From: DAOSXA01 sp964526835 | GTDB taxonomy: Bacteria; Zixibacteria; MSB-5A5; GN15; FEB-12 | DNA length: 64,000 bases | Reading direction: 5' to 3' | Assembly (NCBI GenBank): GCA_964526835.1 | Contig: CAZGMK010000002.1 | Coordinates: 124,001-188,000, forward strand | In this document: positions 55,802 to 64,000 of the stretch, one piece after another | Numbering within the stretch: the stretch's first letter is position 1 | How the letters are laid out: every line of letters begins with the position of its first letter | Notes under the pieces: model-generated | What the model was told of the DNA's origin: nothing | What the model saw: the letters and a program-made list of their open reading frames with translations, nothing else | Database searches by the model: none | Made by a program: the position numbers and the translations under genes

Positions 55802-55820
55802 CCACTAACCGGAGGATCAG

Positions 55821-58292
55821 GTGACCTTCAGAGCACGGACGGCTCTAACTGTACTCTGTGTCTTTATCTGTCTGAGCGCCGCCACAGGTGCAGCCCAGGA
55901 AAACTATCGGGTTGTGGACATCGTGGTTGAGGGCAACCGCATCGCCACGGAATCGCTCATAATGGGGGTCTCCTCCCTCCAGGTCGGATCCGACCTTACC
56001 CCCACCGCGGTCGCCGAGACGGTTCGGCGCCTGTACGGATTGGGGATCTTCTCCGACGTCAGAATTGAGGCCGAGGCGGTTACCGGCGGCCTCCAGGTCT
56101 ATCTGGTGGTAAAAGAACTACCTAAACTGGTCGCCCTGGAGTTCGACGGCAACGACAAAATAGACACCAAGGACCTGGTCAAGAAGCTCGGGCTGGGCGT
56201 CGGCGGATATATCTCACCCTATTTGATTCATCAGAAGCAACAGCAGATTCGTGAGATGTACGCCGCAAAGGGCTACTTCCAGGCCGAGGTTACTCCGGAA
56301 CTTGATTACAGCGTCGACTCGACCGAAGCGCGCCTGACTTACCACATAAAGGAGCATTCGAAAGTCAAAGTCGAGAAAGTCGTCCTGACCGGCAACGAGC
56401 GCATAGACGACGGCGACCTGATAGGCAAGATGCGCAATCGCAAGCGGGGCTGGCTGCGCTCGAGTGATTTCGCCCAGGATGAATACGAAGACGACCTGGG
56501 AAAGATCGTCCAAGAGGCCCACAAGCGTGGATTCATCGACGCATACATTGTCGACGATTCGATTGCCATTGATTCGCTGCGTAACCGTATGACGATTTTC
56601 ATCGAGATGCACGAAGGGCCTCGGTATTACTTCGGGGATGTCACCTTTGAGGGCAACGAGAAGTACCCTGATGAGGGTATGCGCCAGATGCTCAAATTCA
56701 GCACCGGCGAAGTCTTCGACACGGAAGATTACGTGAAGACACTGGATGAGATGCAGAGCGCCTACTGGGAGATCGGTCACCTGCATGCCCGGATTGTCGA
56801 CCAGCGCCGCACCCGTAATGACTCCATCATCGACATAACGTACCAGATTAACGAGGGACTGCCCTCTCACGTCAACATGGTGCGTATCGTCGGCAACTAC
56901 AAAACGAAAGAGAAAGTCATCCGCCGGGAGATATCGATGCTTCCGGGAATGGTCTTCAATCAATCGTTGCTGATTCGGTCGGTCCGTGACTGCATGGCCC
57001 TCAATTACTTTGAAAGCGTTGTCCCGACCCCTCTGGAGCTGCCCAGTGGTGATGTCGACTTGGAATTCGAGATCAAGGAGAAGCGCACTGGTGAGATCAT
57101 GGCGGGGGCGGGCTACAACTCCATCGATAAGTTGGTAGGCAACGTGGGACTGGGTATACCCAACTTCCGCGGCGAGGGCCAGAGCGTGTCGCTGAATTTG
57201 CAGTTCGGCGGCCAGTATAATTCGTTCTCGCTGTCATTCACGGAACCCTGGCTGTTCGGTCGTCCCACTCTCCTCGGCGTGTCGGCCTATACAACCAATC
57301 GCAACTGGTATAGTGAATACACCGAGGGTCGCCAGGGCGGATCCATCCGCCTCGGACGCCGTCTGCGCTGGCCCGACAACTACTTCCGACTTTACGGCTC
57401 CTATGCTCTGGAACGCAACCGCTTCTACGACTTCGACGATGCCTTCATCGCCAGCGCCTCTTACAAGTCGTCCTACTGGTACGACTCCGAGAATGACGAA
57501 GATCCGTATGACCTCTTGCTGGCTCAGCGAACCTACGACGTTTACCCCGGATCGATCGTGGCGTACGACGAGGAGTGGCTGACTTCTTCGCGCCTGTCAT
57601 TCACCATTAGACGCGACTCCCGGAACCTGCCGGAGTTTGCGTCGTCCGGCTCGATTCTATCGTACACGTTCTCCAACACCGGCGGCGTGCTGGGAGGATT
57701 CTGGCACTACCAGAAGCATGAACTCCAGGTGGCCAAGTTCATTCCGCTGTTCTGGAAGTTCTCGCTGGCAGCCAAGGTCCAGTACGGTGTCGTGACGTCA
57801 CCCTCGGGCGATGATCATATTCTCATCTCCGACCGATTCACACCAGGCGGCACCGACTTCGACGGGACAGTGCGCGGTTACGACGGAGGCTCACTGACGC
57901 CGGACTCGCTGGTCAGGGCTTCGGATACCGCCTTCTTCTACACCGACAGGGACGCCCTGATCGGTGTCGACCCGCCGGATGACACGCTCTTCAATGTCTA
58001 CACCGCAAGGGTGCGCGGCAAGTACATGCTGATCGGGAACCTCGAGATACAGATACCAATAGCCGAACGCCAGGTTTATGGCCTGCTGTTCTTTGATGCC
58101 GGTAATTCTTGGCTGCACCGAAGCGACATCAAACCCCTGACCGGGCTGTATAAGGGAGTCGGAGCCGGTTTCCGAATATTGGTGCCCGGAATCGGGACAA
58201 TAGGCTTTGACTTCGGTTACGCCCTTGACGAATACCGCAACCAGGGTAAGGGCTGGAAACCGCACTTCCAGATCGGAACCACGTTCCGCTGA
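55821..58292 (+). CDS. bamA: Outer-membrane protein assembly factor BamA
   Basis: 823 residues. Signal peptide (RTALTVLCVFICLSAATGAA), then five POTRA domains (about 25-430; openings YRVVDIVVEGNRI, KLVALEFDGNDKIDTKDL, SKVKVEKVVLTGNERIDDGD, GPRYYFGDVTFEGNEKYPDE and SHVNMVRIVGNYKTKEKVIR), and the beta-barrel (about 440-823) with FTEPWLFGRPTLLGVS and a closing FQIGTTFR. It ends in arginine after phenylalanine rather than a terminal aromatic. The GTG start at 55821 has GGAGG upstream. Core subunit for inserting outer-membrane proteins, followed by skp and lpxD as in many Gram-negatives. Confidence 0.96.
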   Translation: MTFRARTALTVLCVFICLSAATGAAQENYRVVDIVVEGNRIATESLIMGVSSLQVGSDLTPTAVAETVRRLYGLGIFSDVRIEAEAVTGGLQVYLVVKELPKLVALEFDGNDKIDTKDLVKKLGLGVGGYISPYLIHQKQQQIREMYAAKGYFQAEVTPELDYSVDSTEARLTYHIKEHSKVKVEKVVLTGNERIDDGDLIGKMRNRKRGWLRSSDFAQDEYEDDLGKIVQEAHKRGFIDAYIVDDSIAIDSLRNRMTIFIEMHEGPRYYFGDVTFEGNEKYPDEGMRQMLKFSTGEVFDTEDYVKTLDEMQSAYWEIGHLHARIVDQRRTRNDSIIDITYQINEGLPSHVNMVRIVGNYKTKEKVIRREISMLPGMVFNQSLLIRSVRDCMALNYFESVVPTPLELPSGDVDLEFEIKEKRTGEIMAGAGYNSIDKLVGNVGLGIPNFRGEGQSVSLNLQFGGQYNSFSLSFTEPWLFGRPTLLGVSAYTTNRNWYSEYTEGRQGGSIRLGRRLRWPDNYFRLYGSYALERNRFYDFDDAFIASASYKSSYWYDSENDEDPYDLLLAQRTYDVYPGSIVAYDEEWLTSSRLSFTIRRDSRNLPEFASSGSILSYTFSNTGGVLGGFWHYQKHELQVAKFIPLFWKFSLAAKVQYGVVTSPSGDDHILISDRFTPGGTDFDGTVRGYDGGSLTPDSLVRASDTAFFYTDRDALIGVDPPDDTLFNVYTARVRGKYMLIGNLEIQIPIAERQVYGLLFFDAGNSWLHRSDIKPLTGLYKGVGAGFRILVPGIGTIGFDFGYALDEYRNQGKGWKPHFQIGTTFR

Positions 58293-58332
58293 AGAAGAAG
58301 AGATGCAATATGTGTTCTGATAGGAGAAAGCC

Positions 58333-58869
58333 ATGAAATATGTGAAGATGCTTGCGCTGGCTGTCATTTTTGGAGCTCTTGTACAGGCAGCCCTGCCGTA
58401 CCCGGCACAGGCCCAGGGTCTCAAGATGGGATTCGTCCAGGACGAGCGCATCAAGACCGAGTACTCGGCCTGGCAAAAGGCCCAGGAAGACTGGCAACTG
58501 GAGAACAAGGTCTGGGAAGAAGAAGCGATGAACCTGGAGGAGGAACTTGAGGAACTGCAAACCGAATTCGAGAAGCAGAAACTCATCCTGTCTGAAGAGA
58601 AGCGCCGAGAGAAGGAGCTGATCATTCAGACCAAGAAGGAATCGCTGGATGATTTCACGCGCAAGATATACGGCCCGCGCGGAACCGCCGAGCGCAAGTA
58701 CGAGCAACTGATAACGCCGCTGCTGGATAATGTCACCAGAGCGATCGAGGCAGTCGCAGTCGAAGAAGACTACGATGTCGTCTTCACGATGCAGAGCGGT
58801 CTGGGCTACATAAAAGAGCAGTATGATATAACCGACAAGGTCCTGCGCAAACTTGATGAGATCGAATAG
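58333..58869 (+). CDS. skp: OmpH/Skp-family periplasmic chaperone
   Basis: 178 residues with a signal peptide (ending PAQA-QG), the opening strand KMGFVQDERIKTEYSAWQKA, a long alpha-helical hairpin of charged residues (about 50-110, e.g. NLEEELEELQTEFEKQKLIL) and a returning strand YDVVFTMQSGLGYI. Skp trimers hold unfolded outer-membrane proteins on the way to BamA, whose gene ends 40 bases upstream. It overlaps lpxD by 14 bases. Confidence 0.93.
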   Translation: MKYVKMLALAVIFGALVQAALPYPAQAQGLKMGFVQDERIKTEYSAWQKAQEDWQLENKVWEEEAMNLEEELEELQTEFEKQKLILSEEKRREKELIIQTKKESLDDFTRKIYGPRGTAERKYEQLITPLLDNVTRAIEAVAVEEDYDVVFTMQSGLGYIKEQYDITDKVLRKLDEIE

Positions 58870-59890
58870 CGGCAGACCTCTAAGGCTGGGACGGATCGCT
58901 GAAGCCATTGGCGCCCGTCTTGAGGGCGACAGCGGCATCGTGATAGAGAGGGCGGCGCCAATCGCGTCCGCAGGCGCAGGCGAGCTCACTTTTCTGGCTA
59001 ATCCGAAATACGCCCCCTTGCTCAGGTCAACTCGGGCATCAGCGGTCATCCTGGATGTCGAGACGCATTGCGAGCGTTGCGCCGTTCTGCGTCATGACAA
59101 CCCCTATCTCGCCTTCGCCCGGGCGCTTGACCTTATCTACTCCGATCAGCCGATGGTTGCGGCGGGAATCGACAAGAACGCAGTGGTCGAGGACGGCGCC
59201 GGCATCGACAGCAGCGCCGCCATCGGCCCGCTATGCCATATTCGTACCGGGGCCACGATTGGATCGGGGACCCAACTGGTGTCGTCGGTTTTTGTCGGGC
59301 GCCGGGCCAGTATCGGCAGGAACTGCATCATCTATCCCGGTGTCCGGATAATGGACGGATGTTCACTCGGCGATAATGTAATCGTCCACTCTTCAACTGT
59401 GATCGGATCCGACGGCTTTGGATTCGCCTCCGGCGAGCACGAGCTGAAAAAGGTGCGCCAGGTCGGCTGGGTGGAGGTCGGGGACGATGTCGAGATCGGA
59501 TCGAACGTGTCGATTGATAGAGGAGCTCTCGGCCCTACTCGAATCGGGCGCGGCACCAAGATCGACAACCTTGTACAGGTTGCTCACAATGTTGAGATCG
59601 GCGAGCACTGCGTCGTCGTGGCCCAGGTCGGAATATCGGGTTCTACGAGGGTGGGCAGTGGTGTCCAGATGGCCGGCCAGGTGGGCGTGGTGGGTCACGT
59701 CGAGATCGGCGATGGAGTTCGGATCGGGGCCCAGTCGGGAGTATCCGGCTCGATTGCGCCCGGTATGTCGGTCTTCGGATCTCCGGCGCGCGAGGCGAAG
59801 CGAGCCATGCGTGAGACGGCTGCCATCAACCGTCTGCCGGAACTCCTGAAACGGGTTCGCGCCCTTGAGAAGAGGCTCGCCGAGGACTAG
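58856..59890 (+). CDS. lpxD: UDP-3-O-(3-hydroxyacyl)glucosamine N-acyltransferase LpxD
   Basis: 344 residues: N-terminal uridine-binding domain (about 1-100, with AAPIASAGAGELTFLANPKY), then a left-handed parallel beta-helix of hexapeptide repeats (about 105-310: VHSSTVIGSDGFGFA, IGSNVSIDRGALGPTRIGRG, IDNLVQVAHNVEIGEHCVVV, QVGVVGHVEIGDGVRIGAQS) and a C-terminal helix. The catalytic histidine is in VQVAHNVEIG. It adds the second acyl chain in lipid A synthesis, so the host should make lipopolysaccharide or a lipid A-like molecule. ATG 58856 is inside the skp end. No fabZ or lpxA follows, unlike Proteobacteria. Confidence 0.96.
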   Translation: MRSNSGRPLRLGRIAEAIGARLEGDSGIVIERAAPIASAGAGELTFLANPKYAPLLRSTRASAVILDVETHCERCAVLRHDNPYLAFARALDLIYSDQPMVAAGIDKNAVVEDGAGIDSSAAIGPLCHIRTGATIGSGTQLVSSVFVGRRASIGRNCIIYPGVRIMDGCSLGDNVIVHSSTVIGSDGFGFASGEHELKKVRQVGWVEVGDDVEIGSNVSIDRGALGPTRIGRGTKIDNLVQVAHNVEIGEHCVVVAQVGISGSTRVGSGVQMAGQVGVVGHVEIGDGVRIGAQSGVSGSIAPGMSVFGSPAREAKRAMRETAAINRLPELLKRVRALEKRLAED

Positions 59891-60456
59891 GTGACCAGCT
59901 TCCGATGAATCTCGGCGATTTTGTGGAAGTTCCTCTCCACCAGTTCAACATTGCGCCGAACCTCATCAAGGTCTCTCCTGGCGGCCGCTAATCGGATGGC
60001 TTCCAGATAATCCCACTGGGCCCGGTCCATCAGCTTCCATCTCGCTACCACATTCGACAGTTCACCCAACGCGCAGTTGAGCTCTCGCCCCAATTGGCCC
60101 ATCTGCTCATTGTGCTGAGGTACCTTGATCCGTGTGGCCAGGTCACCGGCCGCCATCTCGCGCAATCGCAGCTCAATGGCGCCGGCAGCCGCCGGCAACT
60201 TCAACCAGGGCCATACCATCAGGATGCCGACCGAGGTCACCGACGCCACCGCCGCCGAGATCATGTACGGTGTCAGGGTGACAGCGGCCAGCTCAAGGGT
60301 GCTGTAGAAGCCAACCGAATCCTCGGTGCGAACAATCCCGTTGAAGAATGTGATTACTGCTCCCGACACGATCAGCGCCGCTCCGGCCATGAGCGCCACT
60401 GAGTAATACGGGCGAGTACAATCCGTCGAAGATGCCGCGGGCGAACCATGAGTCAT
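59887..60456 (-). CDS. HAMP-type membrane protein without output domain
   Basis: 189 residues: two membrane helices (about 20-40 and 62-84: SVALMAGAALIVSGAVITFF and AAVASVTSVGILMVWPWLKL) with a short periplasmic loop, then a HAMP-like segment (IELRLREMAAGDLATRIKVP, about 93-112, and MGQLGRELNCAL) and a C-terminal helix pair to residue 189. No kinase, cyclase or methyl-accepting domain follows, so it may be a stand-alone signal module or partner of another protein. Its stop overlaps the convergent lpxD stop by four bases. Function unknown. Confidence 0.7.
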   Translation of the reverse strand: MTHGSPAASSTDCTRPYYSVALMAGAALIVSGAVITFFNGIVRTEDSVGFYSTLELAAVTLTPYMISAAVASVTSVGILMVWPWLKLPAAAGAIELRLREMAAGDLATRIKVPQHNEQMGQLGRELNCALGELSNVVARWKLMDRAQWDYLEAIRLAAARRDLDEVRRNVELVERNFHKIAEIHRKLVT

Positions 60457-60585
60457 CGCAGTCCCTCATCATTTTGTGAATCAGGATATGCGAATGTCCT
60501 GCCGGATCGGCGGGATGTCGCGGATTGCAGCTTAAGTTGCTGTTATGCAAAGAGATGGATCACTCCGGACGCAGCCTATCAGAAA

Positions 60586-60609
60586 CCCCGCCGGACCAGC
60601 CCTGCGGGG
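60586..60609 (-). terminator. Probable terminator of ssb
   Basis: On the minus strand CCCCGC and GCGGGG pair across a 12-base loop and are followed by TTTCT. It begins 30 bases beyond the ssb stop. Confidence 0.55.
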
Positions 60610-60638
60610 CCTCTGAACAGTATCTGTTTCAGAATGAA

Positions 60639-61076
60639 TCAGAACGGCAAATCGTCATCCTCGGAGGCTTCCCCCTGCGGCGGAAGGGGCTCCTGCTCAT
60701 CGGGGGGGCCGGATGGACCGGACGATGGTCTGCCCTGGCCTGAGTCGCCCCGATCGCCCAGGAAGGTGAAGTTCTCGACCACCACCTCGGAGATCCATCG
60801 CTTGTTGCCGTCTTTGTCCTCGTAGGAGCGGTTGGATATGCGTCCTTCGACGAACAATTGCCGTCCCTTGCTCATGTACTCCTTGATCACTTCGGCCTGA
60901 CGGCCCCAGGCTACGACATTGTGCCAGGTAGTCTCCGATTGCGGCTGGCCATCTTGACTCTTCCAGCGCCTGTCGGTAGCCAGCGGAAAACTGGCCACGG
61001 CGCGACCGTTTGGAGTGTAGCGAAGTTCGGGGTCTTTGCCCAATCGTCCCACCAGGATTGCTTTGTTAACGCTCAT
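60639..61076 (-). CDS. ssb: Single-stranded DNA-binding protein
   Basis: 145 residues. OB-fold N-terminus (SVNKAILVGRLGKDPELRYT, TWHNVVAWGRQAEVIKEYMS, LFVEGRISNRSYEDKDGNKR), a Pro/Gly/Gln-rich linker and the acidic tip DDDLPF that binds replication and repair partners. Divergent from nadE, with 171 bases between them. Not next to rpsF or rpsR as in many genomes. Confidence 0.97.
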   Translation of the reverse strand: MSVNKAILVGRLGKDPELRYTPNGRAVASFPLATDRRWKSQDGQPQSETTWHNVVAWGRQAEVIKEYMSKGRQLFVEGRISNRSYEDKDGNKRWISEVVVENFTFLGDRGDSGQGRPSSGPSGPPDEQEPLPPQGEASEDDDLPF

Positions 61077-61193
61077 GTCCGTCTCATCCCTTGAGTGAAG
61101 AATTCAGTGCCGCCATTATAGTCCACCGCTGACGCACTGTCAAGAGGATCAGTTTCACATACTGCTGTCCGCGCCGTCGTGGGAACATTTAGC

Positions 61194-61222
61194 TTGATGA
61201 GCCTCTTCTGATAGCATATCGT
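61194..61222 (+). promoter_or_regulatory. Weak putative promoter of nadE
   Basis: TTGATG, 17-base spacer, TATCGT, with the nadE ATG 25 bases beyond. Only partial consensus. Confidence 0.35.
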
Positions 61223-61247
61223 AAACGACGCCGGTAAGGAAAGCTTC

Positions 61248-62057
61248 ATGGATCAGCGTATCAACATCGAGAAGACTCTCACCACGATCAAACGATTCCT
61301 GTCCGGAAAACTCATGCGGGCAGCGGCCAGGGGCTATGTGGTCGGGCTGTCGGGAGGTATAGATTCGGCTCTGGCGACTGCGCTGGCCGTAGAGGCCGTC
61401 GGCGCCGACAGGGTCCTGGCCCTGATCATGCCGTATCGACTATCATCCGCCGACTCGGTCGACCACGCCAGGCTGCTGGCTGAGCAGCTTCGCATCGAAC
61501 ACCGGGAAGTTGACATTTCCCCTATGATCGACGCCTATTTCGAGAAGATCGACGAAAGCAGCCAGGTCCGGGCCGGCAACAAAATGGCTCGCGAGCGCAT
61601 GTCGATTCTCTTCGATGTCTCGCACGAGACAGAAACACTGGTGCTCGGGACCAGCAACCGCTCCGAGATTTGCCTGGGGTACACCACGTGGTACGGAGAC
61701 TCGGCCTGCTCGCTCAACCCGATTGCAGAGCTCTACAAATCAGAGGTGCGCCTCATGGCGCGTCATCTTGGGATACCGGAGCCGATCTTGTCCAAACCCC
61801 CATCGGCCGACTTGTGGGCGAATCAGACCGACGAGGGAGAGATAGGGGTCACTTACGACACCATCGACGGCATACTCAGGCTCGTTGTGGACCAGGGTGT
61901 AAAATCGATCAGCGAGCTGGAACAGCACGGTTTTGCGGCAACCGATGTCAGCCGGGTGGTTTCCATGATGAACCGCAACGCCTTCAAACGCCGACTGCCG
62001 GAGGTCGCGCCGCTGGAAAAGCCGCCGATTCCCGATGACATCGTGCTCGTCGAGTAA
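61248..62057 (+). CDS. nadE: NAD synthetase, ammonia-type
   Basis: 269 residues. The ATP PP-loop GLSGGIDSALATALAVEAVG (about residues 33-52), TSNRSEICLGYTTWYGDSAC (about 137-156) and KPPSADLWANQTDEGEIGVT are the standard NadE motifs. It converts nicotinate adenine dinucleotide to NAD with ammonia; there is no glutaminase domain attached, so it is the short form. AAGGAAAG lies upstream of ATG 61248. First gene of a run with rsmI, a PAP2-family gene and lgt. Confidence 0.96.
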   Translation: MDQRINIEKTLTTIKRFLSGKLMRAAARGYVVGLSGGIDSALATALAVEAVGADRVLALIMPYRLSSADSVDHARLLAEQLRIEHREVDISPMIDAYFEKIDESSQVRAGNKMARERMSILFDVSHETETLVLGTSNRSEICLGYTTWYGDSACSLNPIAELYKSEVRLMARHLGIPEPILSKPPSADLWANQTDEGEIGVTYDTIDGILRLVVDQGVKSISELEQHGFAATDVSRVVSMMNRNAFKRRLPEVAPLEKPPIPDDIVLVE

Positions 62058-62067
62058 GGGGCAGATC

Positions 62068-62790
62068 ATGACTGATAGCGCAGGGAAGCTATACCTGGTG
62101 CCGACGCCGATAGGAAATCTGGAGGACATCACCGAGCGCGCGCTCGGCATCCTGCGCCAGGTGGACCTGATCGCATGCGAGGACACACGTCACAGCGGGA
62201 AGCTGCTGAAGACCTTCTCCATCGACAAGCCGCTCACTTCCTACCACGAGCTCAATGAGCGCGCGCGCGCCGAAGCGATCGCCGAGCGTATTCGCAAAGG
62301 TGATTCAGTAGCCGTAATCACCGATGCCGGCTCGCCGGGAATAAGCGATCCGGCTTACCGCGTGGTGCGGGCGGCCCTTGACATGAATATTGACGTCACG
62401 GCCTTGCCGGGGCCATCGGCGCTCCTGCCGGCGTTGACTGCCTCCGGCCTGCCCACCGATCGCTTCTTCTTTGAGGGTTTTCTGCCACCTAAAGGTGCAG
62501 CTAGAAGAAACCGGCTGGAGCAGTTGGCGGACTTTGCACATACGATGGTCTTCTACGAATCACCCCATCGCACGGTCAAGACTCTCACCGATATGCATGA
62601 AATGCTGGGCAACCGCCCCGCCTGCCTCGCTCGAGAAATCAGCAAGAGGTTCGAGGAGTATGTCCGTGGTAACCTCCGAGAAGTGCTTGAACGGCTGGAG
62701 GGGAAGCGGATGCGTGGTGAGATCGTGCTCGTGATAGCCGGCAAGGCTTACAGCGACAAACTGGCTCGACGGGAGCAGGATGATGGCTGA
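62068..62790 (+). CDS. rsmI: 16S rRNA (cytidine1402-2'-O)-methyltransferase RsmI
   Basis: 240 residues beginning MTDSAGKLYLVPTPIGNLED, with DLIACEDTRHSGKLLKTFSI, ITDAGSPGISDPAYRVVRAA, LPGPSALLPALTASGLPTDR and FFEGFLPPKG, the normal RsmI set. ATG 62068 has AAGGGG upstream; the frame extends 11 codons further into nadE without sense. Overlaps the next gene by 11 bases. Confidence 0.96.
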   Translation: MTDSAGKLYLVPTPIGNLEDITERALGILRQVDLIACEDTRHSGKLLKTFSIDKPLTSYHELNERARAEAIAERIRKGDSVAVITDAGSPGISDPAYRVVRAALDMNIDVTALPGPSALLPALTASGLPTDRFFFEGFLPPKGAARRNRLEQLADFAHTMVFYESPHRTVKTLTDMHEMLGNRPACLAREISKRFEEYVRGNLREVLERLEGKRMRGEIVLVIAGKAYSDKLARREQDDG

Positions 62791-63703
62791 GCGGAAGGCG
62801 ATTACGTGGTATCCCTTCGACAAGCTGACTGCCGGCTATTCGCTGCTCATGGTTGTCATCCTGCTGATGCTGGGAAGACCCCTGTCGATGTACATCGATG
62901 AAGTCGTCTTCTATCTGGGCACCGCCAGCCTTAGTCTCGTTGTAGTGCACTACTTCGATGAACGCCGCGGCGGCCTGATCCGTCTGGTGCGGATGCTCTA
63001 CCCCGTCATGCTCTTCACCCTTTTCTATCGCATCACCGGCGGGATCATGTTTCTGTTGTTTGATCGTTTCTTTGATCCCGAGTTAACCGCGCTGGAACTG
63101 TCCATCTTTGGTGTCCACCCGACTTTGTACATCGATCGCCACTGGCTGCATCCGGCCATCAGCGAGTTCGTATTGATGGCCTACTTTGTGTATTACTTCA
63201 TGATACTCGCCTGGGTTGTGTCGGTCTATCTTCGCGGTGATTTTGACATCATCAAGAGCTCTGTGACGGCGTTCTGCGCCATATTCTTCGCTTCGTATTT
63301 GCTGTTTTGGCTATTCCCGATCGAGGGTCCGCGGTGGTTCTTCGCCGACCGATACCTGCACGATGTCGCCAGTCCGGTCGCTCGCCAGTTGACTCAATTC
63401 GTGATACACAATGCCGCAGTGCGCGGAGGCTGTATGCCCTCCTCCCATTTCGCCATCGCCGTCTCGATACAGATGTACGCTTTCAGGTTCTACCGCCGTC
63501 TCGGATGGGTGCTCTTGCCGATCGTACTGGGGCTCGGCGTCGGGACATTCTGGGGGCGGTACCATTATATCTCCGACACTATCGTCGGGGGCCTCATAGG
63601 GATCCTGTTGACGTTAGTTGTGTGGCGCCTCTATCCTATTAAAACAACGGGGCGTCCGAAACAAGAGAGGGTTCCGACCCTGGTGAAGAACCATGTGTCC
63701 TGA
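62780..63703 (+). CDS. PAP2-family membrane phosphatase/transferase
   Basis: 307 residues with about eight membrane segments. The PAP2 motifs are GGCMPSSHFAIAVSIQMYAF (about residues 218-237) and GTFWGRYHYISDTIVGGLIG (about 257-276), giving the catalytic serine-histidine and second histidine plus aspartate. The N-terminal motif KxxxxxxRP is represented near IEGPRWFFADRYLHD (about 185-199). The family includes lipid phosphatases and inositol-phosphoceramide-synthase-like transferases, and the long N-terminal half is closer to the second type. Substrate unknown. It overlaps both rsmI and lgt. Confidence 0.82.
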   Translation: MMAERKAITWYPFDKLTAGYSLLMVVILLMLGRPLSMYIDEVVFYLGTASLSLVVVHYFDERRGGLIRLVRMLYPVMLFTLFYRITGGIMFLLFDRFFDPELTALELSIFGVHPTLYIDRHWLHPAISEFVLMAYFVYYFMILAWVVSVYLRGDFDIIKSSVTAFCAIFFASYLLFWLFPIEGPRWFFADRYLHDVASPVARQLTQFVIHNAAVRGGCMPSSHFAIAVSIQMYAFRFYRRLGWVLLPIVLGLGVGTFWGRYHYISDTIVGGLIGILLTLVVWRLYPIKTTGRPKQERVPTLVKNHVS

Positions 63704-64000
63704 ACTGTTTCACATAGGTGATTTCCCGGTCCGGGCTTACGGCGTAATGCTGGCCATCTCATTCCTGGTCGGCGTGTTCTACATCGAGCGGGTAACGAGG
63801 CGCGATGGCCTCCGCTTCGACACCTATCTCATCATCGCCTACCTGAACATCGCGGCCGGCGTGATCGGCGCGCGTGCGGCCTACGTGCTGTTTCACCTCG
63901 ATGAGTTCAGCGGACGCTGGGAAGCAACTTTCAACCCGTTCGCAGGCGGTCATTACGGGATAGCCGGGCTGAACATGCAGGGCGGAGTGATCCTGGCGGT
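63693..64000 (+). CDS. lgt: Prolipoprotein diacylglyceryl transferase, 3' end outside the window
   Basis: The frame is open from ATG 63693 to the window edge, 102 codons. MCPELFHIGDFPVRAYGVML is the usual Lgt opening, followed by VIGARAAYVLFHLDEF and GIAGLNMQGGVILA, matching the conserved GARxxYV and GGxSxxGG-type regions. It attaches diacylglycerol to the lipobox cysteine of prolipoproteins such as the two lipoproteins encoded at 51-53 kb. It begins inside the end of the PAP2-family gene (11-base overlap). Confidence 0.9.
   Translation, partial: MCPELFHIGDFPVRAYGVMLAISFLVGVFYIERVTRRDGLRFDTYLIIAYLNIAAGVIGARAAYVLFHLDEFSGRWEATFNPFAGGHYGIAGLNMQGGVILA

Overview
The window looks like a chromosomal segment of a Gram-negative bacterium of the FCB/Zixibacteria-like lineages, probably an uncultured one. 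The outer-membrane evidence is BamA, a TamA/TamB-like pair, Skp, LpxD and several proteins ending in an aromatic beta-barrel residue. Two loci carry the FlgD-like C-terminal signature around NYPNPFN that is typical of secreted proteins in that superphylum, and one of these also has cohesin-like and dockerin-like modules. The lineage call is an inference from protein style; no rRNA or tRNA gene was seen in the window, and no CRISPR array or intact transposon.

Layout. 1-9.3 kb (minus strand): a cut-off secreted protein, mnmA and a cysteine desulfurase (tRNA thiolation), an Omp85/TamA-like barrel with tamB, and a carboxymuconolactone-decarboxylase-like protein. 9.3-11.8 kb (minus): ECF sigma factor, zinc-finger anti-sigma factor and an HtrA-like protein whose catalytic triad appears to be lost. 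12-16.7 kb is the most plastic part: a tandem duplication of a two-gene cassette (beta-propeller-like protein plus M23 peptidase), one peptidase copy truncated at the duplication joint and the other fused to the tail of a REP-associated transposase, followed by a 0.9 kb repeat-rich non-coding stretch. 16.7-21.1 kb: DUF401 permease-like protein (minus), pabB-pabC (plus) and a barrel protein. 21.1-32 kb (minus): creatininase-family amidohydrolase, a DUF2064-like protein, dsbD, a degenerate receiver-domain protein, rhomboid protease, a tiny membrane protein, trxA and a 1400-residue 2-hydroxyacyl-CoA dehydratase activase fusion.

32-40.4 kb (plus) is a tight housekeeping run: dtd, maf, a RodZ-like protein, a short glycosyltransferase-9-like protein, smc, ftsY, yjbQ and rlmH. 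40.5-49 kb (minus) is a single 2850-residue surface protein built from about 24 cysteine-rich Ig-like repeats, with a strong promoter and a 200-nt structured leader. 49.5-51.1 kb is a broken secreted-protein gene. 51.2-55.2 kb (minus): SPFH lipoprotein, unknown lipoprotein and uvrB. 55.4-59.9 kb (plus): rplU (without rpmA), then the envelope set bamA-skp-lpxD. 59.9-61.1 kb (minus): HAMP-type membrane protein and ssb. 61.2-64 kb (plus): nadE, rsmI, a PAP2-family membrane protein and the start of lgt.

The genes with the clearest shared purpose are the envelope-biogenesis genes (bamA, skp, lpxD, TamA/TamB-like, lgt), the thiol/redox genes (dsbD, trxA) and the sigma/anti-sigma/HtrA-like operon, which would fit envelope-stress sensing. 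The best candidates for new biology are the duplicated propeller-peptidase cassette with its transposase-tail fusion, the pseudo-protease in the ECF operon, and the giant repeat protein with its unassigned leader RNA.
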